From: an uncultured Rhodospirillaceae bacterium
GTDB lineage: Bacteria; Pseudomonadota; Alphaproteobacteria; Rhodospirillales; Rhodospirillaceae
Assembly (NCBI GenBank): GCA_943787205.1
Contig: CALSLN010000010.1
Coordinates: 79,971 to 143,970 of the forward strand
Length of the DNA: 64,000 nucleotides
Reading direction: 5' to 3'
Below, piece after piece: positions 30,143 through 39,781 of the stretch. The first letter of the stretch is position 1. Every line of letters begins with the position of its first letter. The position numbers were made by a program, and so were the translations under genes. The notes beneath the pieces are model-generated. The model was not told the DNA's origin and did no database searches. It saw only the letters and a list, made by a program, of their open reading frames with translations.

Positions 30143-32476
30143 ATGACGGCGAAGGGGAGCGGCCCACTATCAGGCTTGCGCGTACTGGATTGTGGGACGG
30201 CTATTGTTGGTCCGTGGAGCGCGACCTTGCTGGCCTTCCTAGGCGCCGATGCGATCAAGGTTGAGCGTCCGTCCGGCGAAATTACGCGTCTTGCGCGGCC
30301 CCAGCAAAAGGGCTGGTCGACGGCTTATACGATTGCCAATCTCTGTAAGCGGTCTATCGAGCTGGATTTCAAAGATGAAGCCAACAAGCCTGCAATCGAG
30401 CGCCTCCTCAGTCAGGCGGATGCTGTCATCGAAAATTATCGCCCCGGTGTCTCTGATCGAATTGGGATCGGGTATTCCCAGGCCAAAGTTCTAAATCCCA
30501 GTATCGTCTATGGCTCTAGTTCCGGCTGGGGGCATGTTGGCCCGATGCGCGATATGTCCGCAGTTGATTCCCATTTACAGGCGTTCAGTGGGTTTGCATC
30601 CCTCAATGGGTCCCCAAACGGCGCGCCAGAAATGCTGCGGTACACGCACATTGATCCGAGCGGAGGCACATTCCTGGCTGCCGGTGTGTTGCTCGGTCTA
30701 ATCGGTCGACAACGGTTTGGCGCTGGTGCGCATATCGTGACCAGTCACCTCGCAATGACTTTAGCAATGCAGGCCAGTCGAGTTGCTGAAGCCCTAGGGA
30801 CTGGCGAAGCCGTGCCGAGGATGGGGAGTGCCAGTTCAGCGAGTGCGCCCAATCAGTGTTTCGTCACACAGGATAAATCTTACATTGCGGTGACGGCACA
30901 GACGCAATCCCAATGGGTTGCACTATGTGATGTGATCGGTGCGTCTGAACTGACCGAGGATTCAAGGTTCGCTACGAATATAGATCGCGTCGAAAACCAA
31001 GCTGCTTTGGCTCAGGTGATCGGTGACAAAATCAGCACCAAGCCGTCGCGCTGGTGGACAATTCGGTTCGCACAAGCCGGTGTTCCCGCTAGTCCATTGT
31101 TCGATGCCAATACGCTGGTCAACAATTCTCATGTTCGGGACAATAGTTATCTTGTCGACGTTTCGCCTGACCACACAGGGCCAATGATGACTGGCGGACT
31201 ACCATGGGCTTTTTCTAAAACGCCAGCTTCCATGGCGCAGCCGACCCCAGCACCAGGCGCTGATACTGAGGCAGTCTTGCGTGAAGGCTTTGGCGAAGGG
31301 GTTGAACGTCATAACTTAGGTGAGGCGTCTGAAGCCTCTGATCGGCCCTTGTCTGGGCTGCGGGTCGTTGAGTTCTGTTCGGGCTATGCTGGTCCGAATG
31401 TCGGACTGCTGTTGGCAGAAGTCGGGGCCTCTGTGACTAAAGTTGAAACGGCGTCTGGAGATTGGTCCAAAGACCTTGCGCCTTCAAATGCGAGTGGTCG
31501 CGGCGAAATCTTTGACGCTCTCAACCGTAACAAAAAAATTATCGCGCTTGATCCGTCTAATACAGATGATGCTAAGAAAATTAAGGCGCTTGTAGCCGAC
31601 GCCGACATTGTGCTGACCGACTGGTCTGCCAACACCGATGATGCTTTGGCATCACTGGTTAGTGCGAGTGCTCACGAGAAACTGATCACACTTGATCTGT
31701 CCTATTATGGTGAAGAAGGGTCCCTGGCCGGGCAGGCTGGCAGCGAACTCACCATTCAAGCAATGACGGGTTATCTGCGCGCTCTTGGCGCATTGGATGG
31801 TGAGCCTGTGCGCGTTGGAGCTGATATCGCTGAAAGCGCGGCGGCTGGTATGGGATTGCTCGGCGTTCTTGCAGCCTTGTATCACCGCGAGAATGCTGGT
31901 GAGGGACAAACTGTGGCTGTCAGCCGCTTGGGAGCGGTGATGTCACTGCGATCATTGCAGTGGGCAGCCATTTCGAATCCCGATGACTGGTTGGGGCCAT
32001 CCTACTGTTTGTCTGAAACTGATCCGCCACGGCACGGGTACCGCACCAAAGACAACAACATCTTTGTCTCAATGATGAACCTGCGAGACGAAAAGAATTT
32101 CACTGCGATGTTGTCCGAGTTGAATATGCTCGACGACGTCAAGGATGATGAGCGCTTTATCAAAGAGGGACGCACCACGATCGGTATGGGGTTCCTCAGC
32201 GGCCAATATCATGGCCTCTGGGAAAAATACCTTACGCAAGTCCCATCTCACGACGCTTTAGAGATTTTCAATCGTCTCGGCGGAACAGCCGTCGAGTTTC
32301 CAGAGCTAAATCAGCTCATGTGTCACCCACAGGTCGAGGCCTTAGGTTTGGTTCAAACTCTGGGAGAGCGACAGTTTTTGCGCGCACCGTGGAGCGGGCC
32401 ATGGTCGCATCCGGAGCTTGCGGCAGTCGATGACAACATGACAGATACTGATGTGCCGCGCGCGGCTGAAGGATAA
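30143..32476 (+). CDS. CaiB/BaiF (family III) CoA-transferase, two fused domains
   Basis: Two copies of the N-terminal motif (LSGLRVLDCGTAIVGPWSATLLAFLGADAIKVERPSG / LSGLRVVEFCSGYAGPNVGLLLAEVGASVTKVETASG). Confidence 0.92.
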   Translation: MTAKGSGPLSGLRVLDCGTAIVGPWSATLLAFLGADAIKVERPSGEITRLARPQQKGWSTAYTIANLCKRSIELDFKDEANKPAIERLLSQADAVIENYRPGVSDRIGIGYSQAKVLNPSIVYGSSSGWGHVGPMRDMSAVDSHLQAFSGFASLNGSPNGAPEMLRYTHIDPSGGTFLAAGVLLGLIGRQRFGAGAHIVTSHLAMTLAMQASRVAEALGTGEAVPRMGSASSASAPNQCFVTQDKSYIAVTAQTQSQWVALCDVIGASELTEDSRFATNIDRVENQAALAQVIGDKISTKPSRWWTIRFAQAGVPASPLFDANTLVNNSHVRDNSYLVDVSPDHTGPMMTGGLPWAFSKTPASMAQPTPAPGADTEAVLREGFGEGVERHNLGEASEASDRPLSGLRVVEFCSGYAGPNVGLLLAEVGASVTKVETASGDWSKDLAPSNASGRGEIFDALNRNKKIIALDPSNTDDAKKIKALVADADIVLTDWSANTDDALASLVSASAHEKLITLDLSYYGEEGSLAGQAGSELTIQAMTGYLRALGALDGEPVRVGADIAESAAAGMGLLGVLAALYHRENAGEGQTVAVSRLGAVMSLRSLQWAAISNPDDWLGPSYCLSETDPPRHGYRTKDNNIFVSMMNLRDEKNFTAMLSELNMLDDVKDDERFIKEGRTTIGMGFLSGQYHGLWEKYLTQVPSHDALEIFNRLGGTAVEFPELNQLMCHPQVEALGLVQTLGERQFLRAPWSGPWSHPELAAVDDNMTDTDVPRAAEG

Positions 32477-32480
32477 GACT

Positions 32481-33638
32481 ATGGATTTCGATCTTCCAGA
32501 AGAAACACGAATGTTGAAAGACACCATTCGCCGTTTCGTCGATGCAGAGCTCATTCCACTAGAGACATCATTACCGGATAGACCCAACTCATACGAGCTT
32601 CCTCAGGATGTGTCGGAGCCGCTGGAAAAGAAAATTCGGGACCTTGGGCTTTGGGCTATGGATGCCCCAGAAGAGGTCGGTGGGGCTGGTCTCGGCTTGC
32701 TTGATCATTGCGTTGTCATGGAAGAAGCCTTTCGGTGCACAGCAGGCCGTAGCCTGTGGTCATCGCTCTTTTTTCCGGTGCTATACAATCTTGGTTCAGA
32801 TGCACAGAAGGAAAAATATCTCATTCCGTCCGTGCGTGGAGACTTCCACGGCGCAGCCGCATTCAGCGAACCTAATGCAGCGGGTGATCTTGCAGGCATT
32901 CAAACCTCGGCTGAAAAGGTTGATGGCGGCTGGAAACTCAACGGCTCTAAGTGTTGGATCAGTCACGCAAAAACGGCGCGCTACGTTCTCGTTCTAACGC
33001 GCCTCAAGGGCACCTCCCGCCACGACGGGATAACCTGGTTTATCGTTGATGCTGATACGGAGGGATTCTCCGTCGGGCGCGAGCAAAAAATGATTCACGG
33101 CCAATCAACCTACGAGTTGTTCTTCAACGACTGCGTTGTTCCCGATGGCCAATTGCTCGGAGAGCCGGGGCAGGGGTGGAGCGCCAGTGAGACGGCGTTG
33201 TATCGAGGCCGGGTCATGATTTCGGCGCGGGCGATCGGTATCGCCCAACGGTGTTATGAAATGATGATCGACTATGCGCATCAACGCCAGACGTTTGGTA
33301 AGCCTTTGTCGTCACGGCAAGCCATTCAATGGATGATTGCTGATTCTGCGACGGATCTCCATGCTTCACGCCTGATGGTCTATGACGCGGCGTGGCGTGC
33401 CCAGAACGGCGAACAGGTCCGTACCCAAATGGCGATGATTAAAGCCTTTACCTCTGAAATGGCGGGGCGCGTGGTCGACCGCGCTGTCCAAGTCCACGGT
33501 GCATCGGGTTTGTCCGACGAGACGATCTTGGAGCGGTGCTATCGCGACGTGCGGCCTATGCGGACGTATGAAGGCTCATCCGAAGCTATGCGCGGCGTCA
33601 TTGCGAAGAACATTCTTCAAGAGGGACGCAATCGTTAG
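32481..33638 (+). CDS. Acyl-CoA dehydrogenase family protein
   Basis: AAFSEPNAAGDLAGIQT; GSKCWISHA; QVHGASGLSDETILERCYRDVRPMRTYEGSSE. Confidence 0.93.
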   Translation: MDFDLPEETRMLKDTIRRFVDAELIPLETSLPDRPNSYELPQDVSEPLEKKIRDLGLWAMDAPEEVGGAGLGLLDHCVVMEEAFRCTAGRSLWSSLFFPVLYNLGSDAQKEKYLIPSVRGDFHGAAAFSEPNAAGDLAGIQTSAEKVDGGWKLNGSKCWISHAKTARYVLVLTRLKGTSRHDGITWFIVDADTEGFSVGREQKMIHGQSTYELFFNDCVVPDGQLLGEPGQGWSASETALYRGRVMISARAIGIAQRCYEMMIDYAHQRQTFGKPLSSRQAIQWMIADSATDLHASRLMVYDAAWRAQNGEQVRTQMAMIKAFTSEMAGRVVDRAVQVHGASGLSDETILERCYRDVRPMRTYEGSSEAMRGVIAKNILQEGRNR

Positions 33639-35161
33639 TCGGTGAGGCGGATGCCTTCGTAGGCTATGCCGACCGGACGAATTTGCACGTTTTCAATACG
33701 CTTCGCATAACCGAGTACGCTGCCGTATTCGATCAGGTTGATCGTTGGCGCTAAGGTCTGCATGTCCGCCATGATTCCGCGCAGGATGCTAGCTCTTTTC
33801 TCCGGATCCATTTCCTGATTGCTTGCGATGATTTGTTCAGAGACCGCATCATCGCAGAAGAACGGGTTGGCCTTCAGGCACGAGAAATCCTTTAGCGCGC
33901 GGCCCGTATCGTTGTAGGGCGCGTTATTCCATAGGATGGAGAACCCGTCGACATCTCCCCAGTCGCCACTGAAGTATTTTCGCGTTCGTTCCGGATAGGT
34001 TGTCGTTCTCAGGTCGACGGCAATGCCGACATGGGACAAATCTTGAGCGACTTGTTGGTAAATCAGAGAGTCCGACGGCCCCATGCCGACCAAGACTTCG
34101 ATAACGAGCTCGAAGCCATCAGCGTAACCAGCCTCGCTCAGCAGAGCTTTTGCGCGTTCGATGTCATAGGCATAGGGCGTAATGTCTGGGTTGTGGCCCA
34201 CGTTTGCTGGTGTCGCCCCTTGGGTGGCGAGGGGGAACATGCCGCCAAGAATGTAATCAACAATGGCCGTTCGATTGACCGCATAGTTGATCGCTTGTCT
34301 CACCCGCTGATCATTCAACGGAGACTCGTCCTTCAGCGCATTGGGAAGGCCGAGTGCCATGACTTGATTGCCATAGTGAATCTTAACCCCCATGCCTTGG
34401 CTTTCTATAAGTGGTGCATCTTCTGGCGTGAGGCCGAGGGCGAGATCAATCTGGCCGGCGATGAGCGATTGCGTCCGCGCGATCGAGTCTTTCAGCGTGA
34501 AAATGCGGAGCTTTGAAAAATCGCCGGGATCACGCCATGACGCGGCAAATGCCGTAAAGGCGATAGCGCCGCCTTGGTTCCAAGAGTCTAAGGCGAAAGG
34601 TCCAGTTCCAATAGGCGCGCGAGCGTAGGCATCGGGTCCAATGTCTGACCATAGGTCAAAATCCACAATGCGCAGGAGGCTGAACCGTTTTGCCAGCATC
34701 GGATCGGGAAACTTCGTGATGACCTCAACGGTCTGCTCGTCGATAGCCCGCGCCGATTCAATAGCGGACATTTCTGTCGCGATTGGATAGCCCGCGTTTT
34801 CTGCGAGAATAATCATGTTGATGTTCGCGGCGACGTTTTCTGATGTTAATGCGGCGCCGTTTTGAAATTGCACACCTGAGCGCAGTTTAAATTCCCACCG
34901 CCGATCGCCATCGTTTTCCCAAGACACTGAGAGGGCTGGTTTTAAGCTGCCGTCAGAATCGATTTGGGTCAGTCCATCGTAAATTGATCCAAGAATGGAA
35001 CCAGGCGTGACGCCGATTGCGGCATAAGGATTGCCGAGGCTCGCCGGAAGTTCCGTGCCCCCAATGTTTAGCGTCTCAGCAGAAGCGGGGCCGGTGTACA
35101 GAAGAAGCATACTCAGCGCAAAGCCGCGCGCCGCTGCCGGCAGTGTCTTGGGAATGATCAA
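33635..35161 (-). CDS. ABC transporter substrate-binding protein, family 5
   Basis: Signal peptide; LKPALSVSWENDGDRRWEFKLRSGVQFQNGAALTSENV; VRQAINYAVNRTAIV. Confidence 0.9.
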   Translation of the reverse strand: MIIPKTLPAAARGFALSMLLLYTGPASAETLNIGGTELPASLGNPYAAIGVTPGSILGSIYDGLTQIDSDGSLKPALSVSWENDGDRRWEFKLRSGVQFQNGAALTSENVAANINMIILAENAGYPIATEMSAIESARAIDEQTVEVITKFPDPMLAKRFSLLRIVDFDLWSDIGPDAYARAPIGTGPFALDSWNQGGAIAFTAFAASWRDPGDFSKLRIFTLKDSIARTQSLIAGQIDLALGLTPEDAPLIESQGMGVKIHYGNQVMALGLPNALKDESPLNDQRVRQAINYAVNRTAIVDYILGGMFPLATQGATPANVGHNPDITPYAYDIERAKALLSEAGYADGFELVIEVLVGMGPSDSLIYQQVAQDLSHVGIAVDLRTTTYPERTRKYFSGDWGDVDGFSILWNNAPYNDTGRALKDFSCLKANPFFCDDAVSEQIIASNQEMDPEKRASILRGIMADMQTLAPTINLIEYGSVLGYAKRIENVQIRPVGIAYEGIRLTD

Positions 35162-35172
35162 AGGTGCTGCCC

Positions 35173-36132
35173 TTACTGCGCTAGGTCTCGTGCCACACGA
35201 AATCCGAAAATATGAGACGCTAAGTTTTCCGGGTCTCGACCACGAAAAGCCGGACGGTGACGGGAAATCATGGAAAACCAGCTTCCGCCTTTAACGCTGC
35301 GGCGATCACAATGCCCCGATACTTGGTTGGGCTCCTCGTTGATGTCTTCATCGTCGTAAAGCCACAGGGAGCAATCTTCATTCCACTCCCAAACATTACC
35401 GCCAAGGTCGTGAAGGCCAAAACCGTTGGCTGGAAAAGACCCGACGGGGGCAACGCGGCCAAAGCCATCGTCACACTTAACAGGCTCCCAAGATGAATGC
35501 TCTTTGGCGTAGCTGGTCTGCGCTCCGCTTTCGTCAAAAACGTTACCGGTCTTGCAGGCGAGACCGGAGTCTTCACCCCAAGCCCAAGTCGACTGCGTGC
35601 CATCGCGCGCCACGTATTCCCATTCGGCTTCCGAAAGGAGGCGATATCGCTCACTGGTTTTACCACTGAGCCACGTCGTGAAGGCCTTGGCGTCATGCCA
35701 AGACACACAGACGACGGGCTCGTTCTCTGTCGGCGGTCGGCCGTAGTCGGGATCCGTCCAATCTCCGCCAAAGAAATCGACTTGGCCGAGCCATTTTGAA
35801 CAGGCTGCTGATGGGCGGTATCCGGTCGCGTCGATGAATTCCCCGAACTGGGCGTTGGTGACTTCTGTTTTTCCTGCCGCGAAGGAATAGCGAATGGTGC
35901 GTTGGTGAACGGGTGTCTCCGGCCGTGTTTCGTTGAGCACAAACTCACCGCGCTCTGATCCCATGCTAAATTCACCGGGTGGAATAACCACCATCTCAGG
36001 GCAGGTTTCGCAATCTGTAAAGGTTTCACCGGGCTTCATGTCAGCAGCGCTGGCAGATTGGGCCAGATATAGTCCTGAAAGGAGAGTTAGCGTTGGAATA
36101 AGGCGATTCAGCATATTGGGCTCCAAAATCAA
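35173..36132 (-). CDS. Formylglycine-generating-enzyme-like (FGE-sulfatase domain) secreted protein
   Basis: PPGEFSMGSERGE; EVTNAQFGEFIDATGYRP; YRLLSEAEWEYVARDG; GLHDLGGNVWEWNED; RSVKGGSW. Confidence 0.9.
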   Translation of the reverse strand: MILEPNMLNRLIPTLTLLSGLYLAQSASAADMKPGETFTDCETCPEMVVIPPGEFSMGSERGEFVLNETRPETPVHQRTIRYSFAAGKTEVTNAQFGEFIDATGYRPSAACSKWLGQVDFFGGDWTDPDYGRPPTENEPVVCVSWHDAKAFTTWLSGKTSERYRLLSEAEWEYVARDGTQSTWAWGEDSGLACKTGNVFDESGAQTSYAKEHSSWEPVKCDDGFGRVAPVGSFPANGFGLHDLGGNVWEWNEDCSLWLYDDEDINEEPNQVSGHCDRRSVKGGSWFSMISRHRPAFRGRDPENLASHIFGFRVARDLAQ

Positions 36133-36285
36133 ACAAGCTCTGAGCTTACTGGTACGTGTCCCACCGGTCTAACGGCCAATCCAGAAAGATGGTAGCTCTA
36201 ATCGTGAGCTTGTCCGATCTGCGATGTAGGCCGGTGCATCAAGCCTGACTATGAGTGATGTTCGTGTCCATTTTAGGAAAACGCC

Positions 36286-37008
36286 ATGAAAAGAATCTTT
36301 GGAATAATCGTGTTGCTTGCCAGCGGAATAAGCGCGTTACCGGCTGTCGCGGCTGAAGGTGTTCTCATATTCGGCGCCACGCGGAACACTGGTCTCGAGA
36401 TCGCGAAGATTCTCGTTGCTCGAGGTGAGCCAGTGACTGCTTTTGTTCGGCCCACTTCGAACCTGGAAAACCTTGAGCCATTGGACGTGACCTATTTCAA
36501 AGGCGACGCCATGAACGCGGAAGACGTTGCGCGGGCAATTGCATCGAAGGACTTCAAAGCCGTTATTTCAACGTTAGGCGGTGGGCGTGGAGAGAAATCC
36601 CCCGATGTGGTCGGTACAATCAACATGGTTGATGCAATGGCCATAACCGGCCCAAAGCGTTTCCTTGTGGTGACAATCATTGGTCCAGGAAAAAGTATCA
36701 GTATGGTGCCAAGGCAACAGGTCGTTCAGCTCGGTCCGATTATTAAGCTCAAAGAAGAAGCCGAGAACTACATCATGGCCAGCGATTTGGATTACACCAT
36801 CATTCGTCCGGGCCAACTCACGTCTAACCCGAGGACTGGGATTATCCGCATGGATTTGGAACCAGCGCCAACGGGGCCAATCACACGGGCTGACCTCGCA
36901 GATATGGTAGTCAGCGCCTACGATGATGACTCAACAATTCGTAAGGTCTACCAGACCATTGGCGATGACCCGCTCGCGACGAATCGCATGGATGAGCAGC
37001 CAAAATAA
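36286..37008 (+). CDS. NAD(P)-binding (NmrA/SDR-type) protein
   Basis: GVLIFGATRNTGLEIAKILVARGEPVTAFVR; YTIIRPGQLT. Confidence 0.85.
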   Translation: MKRIFGIIVLLASGISALPAVAAEGVLIFGATRNTGLEIAKILVARGEPVTAFVRPTSNLENLEPLDVTYFKGDAMNAEDVARAIASKDFKAVISTLGGGRGEKSPDVVGTINMVDAMAITGPKRFLVVTIIGPGKSISMVPRQQVVQLGPIIKLKEEAENYIMASDLDYTIIRPGQLTSNPRTGIIRMDLEPAPTGPITRADLADMVVSAYDDDSTIRKVYQTIGDDPLATNRMDEQPK

Positions 37009-37037
37009 GGCCTCTATGCTATCGTTCAGCAGAAAAG

Positions 37038-37071
37038 CGCCGCTTCTCTAGATCAGAGGGGCGGCGTTTTT
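37038..37071 (+). terminator. Rho-independent terminator
   Basis: cgccgcttctc-tagatca-gaggggcggcg hairpin followed by tttttc. Confidence 0.8.
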
Positions 37072-37145
37072 CTTGAGCCAACTCGCTTTGGGATCAAAGC
37101 TATGCATACAGCTTGTATCTTGATGCCTAAAAGGCATTTGGTGGC

Positions 37146-38750
37146 GTGCCGGCTATAGACCATATAGGCTTCCACAAAGCGTATTGGTTGAGGGTAATGC
37201 TCCGTATGTCAGAGAAAATCGGTTTACGTCGGATTGTTTTGGGTGGGTTGATCGCAGCGTTGGCGTCGACGCAAATTTTCTTCTCCAGCGGCTCAGTCCT
37301 TGCAGATAGCACGACCCTTCGCGTCGGTTTTCCAGTCGCAGCGGCAACAGGCGGTTATCCCTTTGGGCGCGACGATGGTGGCGGCCTCCGGTTTGCATTC
37401 TACGATGGGCTAACCCAATTTACGCCAACCGGTGAGTTGCTACCGGCACTGGCCGCGTCTTGGCAAAACGAGACGCCAACGACGTGGGTTTTCAAACTCA
37501 AAGAAGGAGTCGTATTTAGTAACGGCGAACCGTTCAATGCGGACATCGTCGTTGCGACATTGGCCGAGCTCTACAACCCGGACGTCCTACATCCCAAAAA
37601 ATCCGATATGGGGCCGATTTCTGAGTACCGTGCCCGCGACCCGTACACGGTTGAGATCACGACGTCTGAGCCTGATCCCTTAATTCCAAAGCGGATGGCC
37701 CAGCTTCCCATGATCGAACCCAAGGCCTGGGCGGCCCTGGGCAAAGACGGGTATGCCAGAACGCCTGTTGGGACGGGGCCCTATACGATTGAATCTTGGG
37801 GCGCGAATAACACAAAGCCTGTTTTGGTCGTAGCCGAAACGTCTTGGCGCAAAGTGAAGCACATCAAGCGGGTGGAAATGACCATCATTCCTGATCCAGG
37901 AACCCGTGTCGGCGGTCTTCTGTCTGAAGAACTAGACATGGCGATTAGCATAGCCAGCGACGATATCGCGATGCTGGAAGCCAACGATGTAACCATCCGG
38001 ATGACAACCAATCCAAGCATACTTTCCATTGCGCTCAGAACAGTGCGTCCTGATGACTCGCCGATTAAAGATGCGCGTGTCCGGCAGGCGCTAAACTACG
38101 CCGTCGATAAACAATCGATTGCAGACTTTATCCTGGGCGGAACAGTTCGTGTCGCGCACCAGCCATCGGCACCTGAACTTATTGGGTACAATCCGGACGC
38201 TGAGCCTTTTGATTATAATCCTGAGAAAGCAAAGCAGTTGCTCGCAGAGGCAGGGTACCCCGACGGGTTTTCCCTCAAGTTCGCCGTCTACGGTGGCGTC
38301 CTGCCAGGCGACACGCTTATCTTTCAGAAGATCGCACAAGACTTGGCAGCCATCGGCATACAAGTCGAACTGCGGCAGATATCATTTCCCGATTATGTCC
38401 GGCGCTTATTTAATGCCGCTTGGGACGACATTGATGGGTTCTCCATTGGGTGGTTGAACATGCAACTTTGGGATCCGCAAAAATCTTTTGAGCAGTTCTC
38501 TTGCATGTACACGGCACCCTTCTATTGCGATGAAGGGATGATGCCTCTCCTAGAAAGTGCCCGTACAGAAATGGACCCAGGTAAACGAGAGGCTATGCTC
38601 AAGGATATCGTCTTGCGCTTTAGGGATGAAGCAGCCGCTTTATGGCTGGTCGACTTTGCTGGCGCGAACGGGCTGCAACCTAGTTACGAGGTCGGTCAGT
38701 TCCGCCTGGATGGCAGTGTGTTCGAGCAGATCGGCTATGTCGGCGACTAG
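37146..38750 (+). CDS. ABC transporter substrate-binding protein, family 5; true start may be 37197 or 37209
   Basis: LLPALAASWQNETPTTWVFKLKEGVVFSNGEPFNADIV; VRQALNYAVDKQSIADFILGG. Confidence 0.9.
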   Translation: MPAIDHIGFHKAYWLRVMLRMSEKIGLRRIVLGGLIAALASTQIFFSSGSVLADSTTLRVGFPVAAATGGYPFGRDDGGGLRFAFYDGLTQFTPTGELLPALAASWQNETPTTWVFKLKEGVVFSNGEPFNADIVVATLAELYNPDVLHPKKSDMGPISEYRARDPYTVEITTSEPDPLIPKRMAQLPMIEPKAWAALGKDGYARTPVGTGPYTIESWGANNTKPVLVVAETSWRKVKHIKRVEMTIIPDPGTRVGGLLSEELDMAISIASDDIAMLEANDVTIRMTTNPSILSIALRTVRPDDSPIKDARVRQALNYAVDKQSIADFILGGTVRVAHQPSAPELIGYNPDAEPFDYNPEKAKQLLAEAGYPDGFSLKFAVYGGVLPGDTLIFQKIAQDLAAIGIQVELRQISFPDYVRRLFNAAWDDIDGFSIGWLNMQLWDPQKSFEQFSCMYTAPFYCDEGMMPLLESARTEMDPGKREAMLKDIVLRFRDEAAALWLVDFAGANGLQPSYEVGQFRLDGSVFEQIGYVGD

Positions 38751-39670
38751 CTTGCTTTCTTTGCCATTTCACTGAACAGGGCATCTTCATTCACCGTGTC
38801 CCGGCGTTGGGCCTGCCACGTCGTCGCAAATCCGGTTGGGTAGTTTTCGTCATTCTCTCGCGTTCCGTCTTCGGACCACAGCACCGGGAACAATGGCCCT
38901 GCGGGTGGGCTGCCCTCAACCATTTCATCAAAGCACACGCCAGCGATATTGAGACAGTCTGGTCTTGGTTTCCAGCGAATGTCATCGCCGAAGATCCGTG
39001 CGGAGATAGCAATGCGCCAATCGTCGCTGGTATTGCCCGATGAGTAATGGAGGACCCACGGGTGAACCACCAACATGTCGCCCGGCTCCATTTCCCAGTT
39101 TAGAAAACGCGCATTTGGATCGGCACGCAGCTTCGCTTCGTCTGGATGTTTTGCTCTGTCATCCGGCTTAATCATCTTCCGGGCATTAGGTGAGAACAAC
39201 CAATACGGCACGTCTTGGGTCTGAGACCCTGCGAGAACTTCCAAAGAATTTTCCGGCGCGACTGGGTTCAACGGAATCCACAGCGATGGAACCATTTGGC
39301 CAGAAACGGGCCAGCCCATGCGGTCGCAATGCCACAAGGTTTTTGAATCTGATTGTGGCGGCTTGGCAAAAATCTCTTCAAAGAAAAAACGGGCCGTTTT
39401 AGAGCCAATCGTCTGCGCCGCAGCTTGGCCCATTGGCGAATTAAACATGAAATTGCGAAACTCAGGAAAGATACGTGACATGTACCGCCCGGGTGCAGAG
39501 GGTAAGAGGCCGACATCTTCTTCATCTACAGAAATACGCCGTGCCGTTGACTGCAAGCTTTCGATCCACTCAGGGTCGAAAACCTTGCGCAAACATACAG
39601 CCCCGTCACGGGCGTATGTCTCGCGGTCTTCATCTGTGATGGCTCTTATGGGGGCAGTGTTTAGAGACAT
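38747..39670 (-). CDS. Phytanoyl-CoA dioxygenase (PhyH) family protein
   Basis: YARDGAVCLRKVFDPEWIESL; LWHCDRMGWP; PGDMLVVHPWVLHYSSGN. Confidence 0.85.
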   Translation of the reverse strand: MSLNTAPIRAITDEDRETYARDGAVCLRKVFDPEWIESLQSTARRISVDEEDVGLLPSAPGRYMSRIFPEFRNFMFNSPMGQAAAQTIGSKTARFFFEEIFAKPPQSDSKTLWHCDRMGWPVSGQMVPSLWIPLNPVAPENSLEVLAGSQTQDVPYWLFSPNARKMIKPDDRAKHPDEAKLRADPNARFLNWEMEPGDMLVVHPWVLHYSSGNTSDDWRIAISARIFGDDIRWKPRPDCLNIAGVCFDEMVEGSPPAGPLFPVLWSEDGTRENDENYPTGFATTWQAQRRDTVNEDALFSEMAKKAS

Positions 39671-39781
39671 GATCGAATCTTTCGTTTGTTCTAAGCCTAG
39701 TTTCGAACGTGCCGTCTTGTCTTACAAATAGAAAGTTGGCTTAGCGGTATGCGTCCTCTGCATGATGGTCATCCAGTGATC

